From the NCBI RefSeq assembly GCF_033568475.1, contig NC_133123.1, forward strand, positions 133,768,930 to 133,832,929: a stretch of DNA of 64,000 nucleotides, in the 5' to 3' direction. Under the pieces are notes generated by a model. That model was not told the DNA's origin. It did not search any database and saw only the letters and a program-made list of their open reading frames with translations. Position 1 is the stretch's first letter. The number at the start of each line of letters is the position of its first letter. This document shows positions 47,212 to 57,716 of the stretch, in pieces. The position numbers were made by a program, and so were the translations under genes. This DNA is from Henckelia pumila. Its lineage: Eukaryota > Streptophyta > Magnoliopsida > Lamiales > Gesneriaceae.

Positions 47212-50200
47212 TCACCACCTTCTGCGCTTTCTACCATACCAATATGCAAACACTGCTATTGATGCTGCTACAATAACTCCGGCAGTCGCATGCCAAGTGA
47301 ATAACCGTTTCTCCATCATCACATCACAGATTCCATCGCCACTGCTGCCGTCATCATCATTTGGCAAAGGTGGAAGTTTTTGCCCAACGGTCATAGCAAA
47401 TCCCAAACCCTGTCTCTCAAGCTCCCCCAAGTCTTCAACAATAGGTTTTATTCTAGTGGCTTCAGCTATTGCCTCGTACTGTTCTTTAGTTCCACCCTCA
47501 AGAAATGATCCAACAAGAAGCCCCTTGTTTATCCAGTACGCACCAAAAGCATTTCCTGAAAAATCGCCAAAATATACCACTTCCCCTGCATTGTCTCCAT
47601 AAAACTGCCAAGACAATGTGAAGACTCGGGAATAAAAGAATGGTAGGTAGTCAAATTCTCCAGTCTTTTCAGGTTCCATGATTGCACTCACTGCATGCTT
47701 AGCAGCCTTTCTTGCAGAGTCTACGTGCTCGAGCCTGCGTGTTTCTCCAAAAATTTTGACCGGAAAAGAGGCAACGTCTCCCATAGCATAGACCGAGCTA
47801 TTGCTCGATTGCAATTTCCCATTCACTTTGATTCCACCCTTGTCCATTGTTAGCTGACCTTCAAAAAGACTTGTGTTTGGACGAATTCCAATCCCAATCA
47901 CAACAATATCTGCTGGAAGTTTGCTCCCATCTTTAAGATTAACAGCAGTGACCTTAAAAGAGATTTGGTGGTTTCAAATATTGAATACGTGAGAAATTAC
48001 ACATGTATCAGTTTGGTGGTTTCAAATATTGAATACGTGAGAAACTACATAGGTATCAAGTTTCTAAAGCAGGAAAGAAATTAAAACTTTTACCTTCCCA
48101 CTGATGTCAAAATCAAATGATTTCAACACATTTCCTTTCACAAATTTCACTCCTTTTGACTGGTAGAAGTCTTCGTAGTAACTGGCGATTTTTGGGGTAA
48201 ACAATCGTGCCACTACAGAAATCAAGTAGTCCAAAAATATTAGCACGGGAAGACTTACTTGAATCACAATCCTTGATGTACAGAAAGTAAATTGTCCCAC
48301 CAAATTTACAACAGATAAATTATAGAAAATTATATCATGAAATTACTTACTACAATGTTCTTCGGGGAAAACCATGGTCACTTTAAAACTGTTTATCACT
48401 AGAGATGCAGCACATTCCATTCCTATGTAGCCGCCGCCAACAACAACAGCATTTCCACCGCCACGAGATTGCATGACATTAACGAGTCTATCAGCATCAG
48501 CCAAATCTCGTAAATAACACACATTAGCAGCATCAGATCCACTAACACCAAACTCCTCGATCTTCAAAGCCTAAAAAATGAGCCATATAAACAGTCATAC
48601 ACTGAATTATTTATTTCTCTTGATTTCAAGCATTTTTAACAATTACATTCACTAAGTACCGGTCTTTACAAAATCAAAACCGTTTCATGATAAGTTGTGC
48701 CCTTATTACCTCATCCGTTCCTATTTAAATGTGCCAATTAGAAGGGGCTCAACTTTTTAGGTGGAAATAAAAATTTGAAAACGTACTCGTTTTAGACAGT
48801 ATCATCAGATCATAACTTTGAAGCAGACAGTTTTGAGAAAAAAAGTCTTGCCATGTTTTGTATGGAACATTTTTTTGGCATCCTGAAAGAGAAAATGGAA
48901 AAAGAAACTTCAGACGCAGAGAGTACATTCTATTAGTCACGAGCATTAAATCATCTTACAGGCGGCTTAATTTAGTGAAGTGGTTTTTACACTGCCCCCC
49001 CCCCCTCCCCCCCCCGAACTATGAAACACACCAAAACTGAATTCTGCCATAAAATCGTGACGTTCGAATGCCAATTAGGAGAAAGGCCTTTTACTTTCCC
49101 TTTAATTTTTAGCAAAATATTAATCCACATAAGATGTTATAAAGCACAATAGAGTACATAAGATGGACAAAAGATCATTTTCAATACCCGAGCACCTGTC
49201 GCAACAATTAGATATTTGTAACTTATGGTTTCTCCAGTTGCAGTTAGCAATGTCTTACGCCTCACATCAGCAGACTTGACTCGAGTTCCAAGAATCAATT
49301 CAATACCTATTGCACAAATTGAAATGTAAACAACGCTTGAATTATGATATAACTCAGAAAGCTCACACACCCTCTTAACACAAAACAACAACTGAGTATA
49401 GTAGCTTCGGTTTTTTAAGATATTCTCCACAACCCAAGAAATTTCAAATGCATTTGAAGTAACACAAACTTAAATCCTGTCTACAAAAATCAATTACTAG
49501 TTTGATAAAAGCCAAAATCAAGTTTCGAATGACTCATAGCATATTTTCCACAATAACTACGCGAGCATTCTTCAATCACCAGTTATTATACCTACGCAGC
49601 CTACCTCATCAAGTGTCTACAAATGCAATGGCGGACCCAGGATTTTTAATCTACCCGGGCTACCACCAAATTAAACCAAAATTATTCAAAAATTTTATAT
49701 ACAAAATTTAAAAAAATTTCGGGCCCACCCGGGCTAAAGCCCGGGTGGGCTTGAACTTGGGTCCGCCCTTGTACAAATGACCGTCCATACAACCAAATAA
49801 AAGTCTGCGACTGATTAACATACAGTTCCGGAAAAATTACCGTGTTCCTTGTACCATTTCGGAACCAATTTTTCATCATTGGTACCCACACAACAGTGAA
49901 ATGAGGGGAGACGTGAAGGAGCTGCATGTGATTAAAATAATGAGAAGTTACATTACACAGAACATTAATTCCACATTCTCACACTGGCTGATGTTATTCG
50001 TGAAAGATATAATAATAACTTAGATTTTACATTTCAAAGCCTAAAATCATATTCCGGATCCCATTCCCCACCCTGAATTTCCATCTACCTTTCATTTCTT
50101 GCATTGCTTTGATTTTTATCATTTTTGAACGCCTCATTGATATGATTTTTGAATGCATGTTTGTATTTTACCGTCGAACAAAGAAAAGGCAGGTAAATAT

Positions 50201-51455
50201 CATGCATCTAAGTAGCTCGATATAACATTTTCCAACTGTTGGGTTTCAAAATTATGGGTATTAATCTTAGATCTGTCATTAAGGTGCAAAATCATTTTAG
50301 GAAAGACATCATTTAGATGGGGAACAAGTTTATCGTCAAGGAATCCGTGATATTGCTGATTCACAGATCACAAGGGATTGAATACCTTCTGGAAGTAAAT
50401 ATCCTTTGCTCAATGCAGGCCTTTCATACGGTGCAACCTGCAAAAGTCAAAATAACATAAAACTAACTTAAGGTCTTAGCAAACATCCAATCACAAGGCA
50501 AACCTCAAGCCTCCTCATATCAAAGCACAACTCGGGCTCTAACTAAGTGGAAGTTTCAATACATACGAGTACTTCACAGGATAAAGAAACTATGACAACG
50601 ATCGTGTGATACCAACACATGGTATCCAAAAACTAAATTACTGAAAGGAAACATGAATAATAAACACCTCAAGGTTTTATTAAATTACTCCAATTCTTTA
50701 ATTAATTAGCGAATTTGCACTCAATAATTTTTGTGGAATTCAAATGGTGAGAAACCATAATCAATCTATTAAATTGAATCTCCACCACACGATTTATTCA
50801 GCTCAATTAAGCCGCTAAACTAGAATAAATCTCCGCTGTCTAGTGTTTATCCACACTTGATCAAGTCCGGAAGCTGTAAGTATATGAAAACTGACTCAAA
50901 TTTAAATAAAAAACAACCAAATTCCAATAGGAAGTTTTGAACTCCATACAAGTAAACATTACGAAAAAAATCATGTTCAATTTGCCAAACCAAGCTATAC
51001 CTCAACCACAAAATGCAACCAGGGAACAATAAAACACACCAAAAAAATTAAATAAAATTCAGAGACAGATTTACATAATTTTATATTGAGTATCAGGCAT
51101 TGGTGTTGATACCGGCTTGATTATTTCCATTAATTTGTGATAAATTTAGTTTACAAAAAATATATATATATTTGAACATTTTAATCACAAATAACTTTCC
51201 AAAAAGGCCGTCAATGGTTTGACCAAAACAAAAAAGAACACAACTTCTTAGTCAAAGAGATTGCAACAAACACAATTTCTCACCTTCAGGAAAAAGATAC
51301 AAATATAAGTAAAAATTATGAGATACTAGAGTTACCGGCTCGTCAGAGATGATGCAGAGTTCACCGTGAGTGATGCCTCTCTTGACAAATTCATTGGCAG
51401 CGTAGCCAGCTGATACCCCTCCTCCCACGATAACGTACACATACGCCCTCCCCAT
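47212..51455 (-). CDS. MDAR4: Monodehydroascorbate reductase, peroxisomal membrane type
   Basis: Seven exons: 51455-51336, 50437-50386, 49921-49841, 49306-49188, 48570-48351, 48212-48094 and 47952-47212, all GT-AG with consistent phases; 483 residues against about 488 for Arabidopsis MDAR4. The enzyme reduces the monodehydroascorbate radical to ascorbate with NAD(P)H using FAD. Seen: FAD motif VIVGGGVSAGYAA (8-20), NAD(P)H motif VVVGGGYIGMECAAS (about 166-180), second FAD motif VYAMGDVASFP, and PFFYSRVF. The C terminus is a single membrane helix (GVIVAASIAVFAYW) followed by YGRKRRRW, the basic tail that marks the peroxisomal membrane form. The ATG at 51455 fits the family start MGRAYVYV; a GTG-led extension was not used. 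A GAG|GTAACT site near 52138 and CAACAG before the ATG suggest a 5' untranslated intron. Introns carry a MITE, a G-tract and a 48-bp duplication. Confidence 0.95.
47964..48059. repeat. 48-bp tandem duplication in MDAR4 intron 6
   Basis: Two copies beginning TTTGGTGGTTTCAAATATTG with only a few differences, ending 34 bp after the exon 6 donor and starting 11 bp from the exon 7 acceptor; they make up most of this 141-bp intron. Confidence 0.9.
48995..49015 (-). repeat. G9-A-G11 tract in MDAR4 intron 4
   Basis: The plus strand has C11-T-C9. Since the gene is on the minus strand, the unspliced transcript carries the G-rich version, which could form a G-quadruplex. Such homopolymers are also prone to sequencing error. 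Confidence 0.85.
49626..49771. mobile_element. hAT-type MITE in MDAR4 intron 3
   Basis: 146 bp with terminal repeats CAATGGCGGACCCAG and, reversed, CAAGGGCGGACCCAA, flanked by an exact 8-bp duplication TACAAATG (49618-49625 and 49772-49779). Eight-base duplications and a CA(A/G)(G/T)GGCGGA end are hallmarks of hAT elements. Inner GCCCACCCGGGCT motifs make a strong stem. It lies 69 bp from exon 3. Confidence 0.9.
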
Positions 51456-52340
51456 TTGCTGTTGCACCCCACCATAAACACAAACGAGTAGGTGTGTGTG
51501 ATCATATATCTTTTGTATGCATAGATGAGTATATATATTGAGGGATAAGAAATAATTAAACTAATCAATCTGATGAACTAAATTGCTGAATAACAACTAA
51601 GATAATATTTATTTTGAGAGAATAAATTTTTTTAAAAATAATTTAAAATTTTTTATTCAGAACAAACATTGGCTAGATGAAACAAGGATAATCAAGTCTA
51701 CTGAGTTTCTACTGCAATTACATCAATTTCATTTTTTTTCAATCATTAAATAGAGAAACCATGCACTAGTAAGTGTATTACAATTAATGCCCAACATATG
51801 ATCAAATAGAAGTATGAATAGGTGTAATGAATCCAGTAACGAGATTATCGAACTACAAAAATAAAATCGATTGATTCTATCATTTTTTTCCCCAACTCTC
51901 AGCAATAGGATTTAAGACGAATTTAATTCAGTCACTCCATTAATACGCAAAGAGATGGTGCCTCTAATGACTAAAAAAATGAAGGGAAGAAGAAATTTGC
52001 ACCACTTGCATCACTCTCTATGGAATATGTAGTTCAAATCTGAGTGTAAATTATTAATTATAAGATTCGATGCAGTCTTGGTGAAAGAATAGAAGAATTG
52101 TGAGAACATGAAAATGAAAGCAAATCGAGGAGAAGTTACCTCAAATTGGTACTAATAGAGTAGCAGTAACAGTGGGTAGAATACTCAATCAGCAGAGGGT
52201 GAGTTGAGGTTTTCTTCTCGAATTATGGGGCTGGGTTTCATGGAGATGGAGATTCATTCCTTATTTTATCGACCCATGGATTGATTGGAGGCATTCTACA
52301 ATACATACATACATGAGGACTGGTCAATTTGAGTTCTTTA

Positions 52341-52379
<39 letters not shown>

Positions 52380-53776
52380 ATACACACACACATATATATA
52401 TTCTAATGATAGATCAGGCATTAATGCATGTTTGTATAGAGTGCACCCAGCACCTCAATTATTATCAGCCAGCTGCAAAACACAACAACCATCAAAACTC
52501 ACCAGAAAAAAACCCAAATTGCTGCTGGTTCAACCAGAAAACTACAGGCTTGGCTCAAATAATATTCTAAGATTCTAATTATAGCTAGACGACCACAAAA
52601 CAGCCGGAAACCATAGTGAAATCACCGGAATAAAAATAGAAGAACAGCTCAAAACTAAAAGTCGAAATATCCAAACCTGAACGAAACTGAATTTTCCAAA
52701 AATTCCTACAAATTTCGAAAATTCACATTTAAATTTTCTAGAGCATCTAAACATCTAAATAATGATTTAAACAACTGTAAAGTTCGAAAAATCCCAACTT
52801 AATAAATCTGGAAATTCGAAATTATGTCCAAATAAATTCTGAATAATAACCAATACCTTCAAGCAGCTCAATTATGGTACCTACAACCAATAAGTAAACA
52901 AATATCAATCGTATAAATTCGAATGAACCAAAAGCCCCCAAATTTCGAAACCCTAAAATTCTAATTATACCTTCTAGGCTGCCGGAAATCGAGCCGACAG
53001 GCTGAGCTTAAAACTTAGGAAAGTGGGTATCACTAGATAGCCCTCGTCCAGAGTATTCCGAATCTACTTTCGGTTTTGAAAACCGGCCGCAAACAAAGAA
53101 GATACAACCGATTCAAGTTGCGAAAATGGTGAGAAGAGAGGAAGAAGAAGAACCGGGAAGCCGAGAAGAAATAGGACAGAAAAAATGTTATCTCATATAT
53201 ATGCGTCTCTTATTTTTAAAAGAAATGCTCAAACATCCGAAACCGATTGAACGGAAGATGTGACATCTAATTTCCTTCAAAATAATGTAAAAGTTTTTAT
53301 CACAATTATATCTAAAGGAAAATCCATTTCTATATTTTCTAGTGAAACTCTAAAGAAATAGTTTTTTTGAAGTAAGTGGATGGAATTCAAACCCACCCCA
53401 AGCATACTTGAACCACAAAATTTGATGCAAAACACTGGCCATTGCATTTATATCTTTATAGATTCTCTTTCGATAAAGAGGATTTCAACATAAGCTCATT
53501 TCAGATTATGTTTGAGATTTCTATTTCACACACCACCAAATGCAAAAACATGTTTTTTTTTTTTTTGTGGTACTTATATTTCACTAGGAAACAATATTAG
53601 AGAGTGATTTCTACTTGAGGAACAATTCACTCGTGACAAAGTACACTTTGTCTTGTATCTTCACATCTCAAATTTCCACGAAAAGTATTATGATTTTTCC
53701 TATTAGGAGTTCAACCATAATCCTTCAAAGTATAAACATCACTTCCAATTCGCCGGTAACAATCCATATCCTGTTT
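51456..53776. other. MDAR4 upstream region and intergenic DNA
   Basis: The first 750 bp (to about 52210) probably hold the MDAR4 5' untranslated exon(s) and promoter. A (TA)n tract with a short break and an (AC) end lies at about 52345-52400. From 52600 to 53200 the text looks like a decayed transcribed region on the minus strand with GAAATTTCGAA-type repeats, but no frame is coding. Nothing else recognised. Confidence 0.5.
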
Positions 53777-53845
53777 TTCAACTATTACATATAACAGTTA
53801 TCTAAATTGAGGTGAGAGTCTATAAATTGAAAAACTTAATTACTT
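53777..53845. repeat. Dispersed repeat, second copy at 5480-5550
   Basis: Shares AGTTATCTAAATT, GAGAGTCTATAAATTGAAAAA and TTAATTA with 5490-5550. Function and class are unknown. Confidence 0.6.
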
Positions 53846-54113
53846 TTAAATTTCCGTCGCAAAGTCAAAAGCGATTCAATAATTGCTCGCAAATTGCGAC
53901 GGTTCTTAAAATCAAATCTGCATTATTTGCGACGATTTTGAAAACCATTGTAATAAGTGTGCTACAGTTTTTAAGAACCCTCGCAAATTTAAATCTGCCG
54001 CTAATAAAAACCGTAGCACTCATATGTCACAATAGATTTATATTTGAATTTCCAATTAATTTTGCTACGGTTTTTCAGAAACCGTATCAATTGTTAAGTT
54101 TTTTCTTGTAGTG
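53846..54113. mobile_element. CACTA (EnSpm) transposon end
   Basis: The right border TTTTTTCTTGTAGTG is the reverse of the CACTACAAGAAAAAA terminal repeat. The adjoining 250 bp carry several subterminal motifs in both directions (TTGCGACGGTT, GCGACGATTTT, GCTACGGTTTTTCAG, AAACCGTA). No left terminus was found, so this is a one-ended remnant or a strongly reduced element. Confidence 0.7.
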
Positions 54114-54936
54114 TTCAGAAATTTCCTTATGAGTCCAAGAAACAGTTGAAGCCTCTCCAAAAATTAATGTGGGATTAATAAAATACCAGTTTTTGCGGTG
54201 GATGACCGCAAATTTCACGGGTAATAATGACACTCAACTTTCAATTCTTGAGCCCCTTTTGATTAGCTTGGGAAATAATAAATAAAGCTTGAAAAGAAAG
54301 CAAGGTGCTCGAAACGAATATGTGAACCTGAGAGCCTAATGGAAGCATTAAGGAGTGAATTTGAATGTTTCTATTACATCAATCTTCACCATTCTGATCT
54401 TTTGTTATAAATATGTTCAATGGATCAAAAACCAGGTATGTCTCGCAATTGAATGCATTAATTTCCTAGTAAACTTAAGGATGTTTTCAAATTTTAATGG
54501 GGAATTATGATTTTGAATATATATCTAATAGTGCTAATGTTTTAATTAAAAGATATAATAACATCAAGTGTTTTGACAAAACCATGCAACTATAAAAAAT
54601 AAAAATTCATAAGAAAACCTAGAAACTCTAATGTATAGTAATTATGCAACCCTAGAAATCACAAGAAAAGGTTTTTAAGTACTGTGTTAAATTCAATCAG
54701 CTAATACTATCAAGAATAAAAAAGATCGAAATCGATAACCATTTCAAAGAACAGAGAAATCAGGCCATTTCATTAATTGATTAACAAGCAATCTCGCATC
54801 GATTAAATAAACACATTTATCCGTGATCTCAAATCGATCCCAAAAACTTCATCAATGAAACCCTAAGTTCATCTATCAACCAGATAAAATAACTCAAATT
54901 TCAACGACAATGACAAACAAAACAACGATTAAGCTT
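54114..54936. other. Intergenic region
   Basis: AT-rich; the last 150 bp are the likely 3' untranslated region of the minus-strand H2B copy B. Nothing else seen. Confidence 0.5.
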
Positions 54937-55365
54937 TTATGAACTGGTGAATTTGGTGACGGCCTTGGTCCCTTCGGAAACCGCGTGTTTGGCAAGCTCA
55001 CCGGGAAGCACCAACCTGACCGCAGTCTGGATCTCCCGGGAAGTAATCGTGGGCTTCTTGTTGTAACGAGCGAGGCGAGACGACTCCTGCGCCAATTTCT
55101 CGAAAATATCGTTGATGAAGCTGTTCATGATACCCATGGCCTTGCTAGAGATTCCGATGTCTGGGTGGACCTGTTTCAGAACCTTGAAAATGTAGATCTT
55201 GTAGGTTTCCACACTCTTCTTAGTCCGCTTCTTCTTCTTATCGGCGGAGGCGGCGGCACCGCCTTCCTTGGGGAGCTTCTTCCCCGCTCTGGGCTTCTTC
55301 TCCGCCGGGGCCTTCTCGGCGGCTGGCTTCTTCTCAGCTGGTTTCTTCTCGCCCTTTGCTGCCAT
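54937..55365 (-). CDS. H2B: Histone H2B, copy B (142 aa)
   Basis: Intronless. The tail is a little shorter than in copy A (one AEK block fewer, and [10 protein letters not shown] before [10 protein letters not shown]). The fold and C terminus match copy A except for one conservative change ([11 protein letters not shown] instead of EASRL), and the ubiquitination lysine in [10 protein letters not shown] is kept. Codon choices differ from copy A at many silent sites, so the pair is not a recent duplication even though the proteins agree, as expected under strong purifying selection. The start ATG lies in a GCCATTT (reverse) context directly followed by the conserved MAAK. Convergent or divergent partners (such as H2A) are not in the window. 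Confidence 0.97.
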   Translation of the reverse strand: MAAKGEKKPAEKKPAAEKAPAEKKPRAGKKLPKEGGAAASADKKKKRTKKSVETYKIYIFKVLKQVHPDIGISSKAMGIMNSFINDIFEKLAQESSRLARYNKKPTITSREIQTAVRLVLPGELAKHAVSEGTKAVTKFTSS

Positions 55366-55437
55366 TTCGTGTTTGGTGTGTATTTTGCTGAGAATGAATT
55401 TGCCGGATTTCGATGAGAGTTATTAGGTGAGGTGGAG

Positions 55438-55472
55438 ATTTTATATAGATTATGTGATGAGTTGTTATTGGT
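55438..55472 (-). promoter_or_regulatory. H2B copy B TATA and CCAAT boxes
   Basis: Minus strand ATCTATATAAAAT at about 55438-55450 lies some 75-85 bp before the ATG, and CCAAT (plus ATTGG, about 55467-55471) lies upstream of it. No good octamer was found here. Confidence 0.55.
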
Positions 55473-55523
55473 CCAGTTCGGATGACATGGATCTCGGATA
55501 TGAACCGTAGATGGGATCTTCAT

Positions 55524-57476
55524 TCTGCGGTAAAGATACTATACACGTAGATCCTGTAAATATATTAGTTTCATTATACAATCCTCCGATGTCGATAAAA
55601 ATCTTATTAGACAAATTATTTATTAACTTTCCATGTTTAGTTTTGAGTTCAAATATGACATATTATAATAATTATTATTATTTTTATTTTTTCAAATATT
55701 GAATATGTTTTTACGTTTCATGGCGTAAGGTAAGAATGGTAAATATTAGAAGCACAGGAAGCTAAAGATCTTACGAATTTAATTTATCTCGAATTTTTAC
55801 GCTTTTATTAACTTTAATTTTTTCTGTCCCACTTATTTGATATGTTTATAAAATTTATATATTCAAATGCATTTTTAATTTGTTTGAAAACATATATATG
55901 TGTAAGAGATAAGATATTATAAAACTTTTATATTAGCGCTCAAGGCTTTGACTATTTATCACTTAAAAAAGAATAACTAAAATTGGTCACTTAAATTTGA
56001 AATTCTCATTATAGAAAATTTAAATTATTTACTACAGAAAATGAAACATTATTTTAAAAATTATAATGGTACAAAATAAACATCAAATCACAAAAATCTG
56101 TTATATCAATATTCAACATTTTTTTACAAATATAAAAAAATATAAAAATATAGCAAATATTTTTTAATTTTAGATATAATAAAATTAAATAATAAAAGTT
56201 TCGGCCTTTCGGGTCATCTCGGTTAGATTCGGGTCAACCCGAACCCTAACTTGATATTTTTCTAATCAACTCGTACCGGGTCGACGAATTATGTTGATTT
56301 TTTACAATACCTTTAATGATCGCATATTTAATTTTTGAAAAAAAAAAACTGAATAAAACAAAGATGGCACTCATAATTAGATAAGGAAAGATGGGAAAAT
56401 AAAGACGATAAATTTAAAATAATATTTAAAACACTTTTTTTAAAAATAAAAATTTCAAAAACAAACTACAAAAAATTTATTTAAACACATATTTTAATAT
56501 TTTTTCATTTTAAAATAATACAAATATTTTATAGAGCACATTTAAACCGCGCTTAAGAACATATCCAACCGATATTTTCTCCAAAATGGAGGATGACTTG
56601 AGCTCCAACCGGTCTCTATAGTCATCCTCCATTTTGGAGAAATGTACAGTGTTTTGGGAACCAGTATAACAATAGAGAAGAATTTTGAAGATTGACTTAT
56701 TTACGACAACGCAATCTTCCAAAATTATTAATTAGACTTTTCAAAATATAAAATTATTTTTTGGTTTTTGTTTCAAATTATTTTTTTATTATTTTCAGTC
56801 CTTATATTAAATTATAGTTGGTTGTTTGCTCCAATTTTTATTAATTTGAGTGTTCTTCTTTTTTTTTATTGTAGTTTTAATATTTGGATCAAATTAAATG
56901 CAAGTAATGAACAAGAACATTAAATCATATATTATACATTTTGTTACGAAAACATCAAATTACTTAACTTAAGATTTAAAAATGACACAACAAATTAAAA
57001 AGTTCACACAACACCAAATAAAAAAAAAACTCACACCATATATTTTGATGGAAAAAATAAATTCATTATCCAGAAAATACCATCAGAATACACATTTAAT
57101 TGAGTTTAATTTTATATATTGGTTGGCATTGAAAAAAATAACAAATAGAGAATTTGATAAAATTTAGAGAAGATGGGTTGGAGAAGATTTTTAAAATGAC
57201 GAACATGGATTTCTAAAACATACAATAGAGAATGAAAATATAAATAACATGGTTGGAGATGACCTTAAGCATCTTAATTTTTTTTGGAACGAAATAATCA
57301 TGTTAACTTAGTTTATTACTTCAAAGGTGGGAAAAACGCATTAAAATGACTTGAATTAGATAAAATTGACAAAACGAATTTTAAGATGGAAGCCCACGTA
57401 TTTTATTAGAAACACAAATTTTAAAATAATTTATGTATAAAATTCGGCTTCCCACGAAATAAAGAAAAAAATAGTC
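55524..57476. other. Intergenic region with a MITE
   Basis: AT-rich. A stretch at 56200-56285 has TCGGG/ACCCGAACCC-type low-complexity repeats. The MITE at 56557-57264 is listed separately. No gene. Confidence 0.55.
56557..57264. mobile_element. PIF/Harbinger-type MITE, copy 2
   Basis: Same family as 26144-26878: ends GAACATATCCAACC and GGTTGGAGATGACC, inner CTCCATTTTGGAG, GATGGGTTGGAGA and a shared TTGGTTGTTTG(C/G)TC..AATTTTTATT region. TTAA stands on both sides, which includes the expected three-base target. About 708 bp; ends more decayed than in copy 1. Confidence 0.72.
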
Positions 57477-57481
57477 GAAGA

Positions 57482-57716
57482 TGTTGAAAATATATTATAT
57501 TATATTAGAATTGTTGAAAATTGAGTTGTATTATTTTAAAAATTAGTGTGTGAGGATGTAGATGATGATGATTTAATTTTTGGACTAATCTCCCATTGAG
57601 ATCTATAAATAGGTCTCTCCATTTGTGTAAAAAAACACAATTTGAGAGAATAAATTTAAAGTGTGGAGTTTGAGAATATTTTGAGTTTTTGAGTTTTATA
57701 AATTTTACTTTTCACG
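57482..57716 (+). repeat. 5' LTR of the Copia element
   Basis: About 235 bp; contains CTATAAATAGG (TATA box) near 57602. The exact 3' border is uncertain by two or three bases. Confidence 0.8.

Noticed and set aside
51456-51467. N-terminal extension of MDAR4 from GTG at 51467
   Set aside because: Plant family members begin MGRA(F/Y)VYV, which matches the ATG at 51455; the GTG codons are probably 5' untranslated or intron acceptor sequence.
53812-54111. 99-codon plus-strand frame
   Set aside because: It coincides with the CACTA subterminal repeats and has no family signal.
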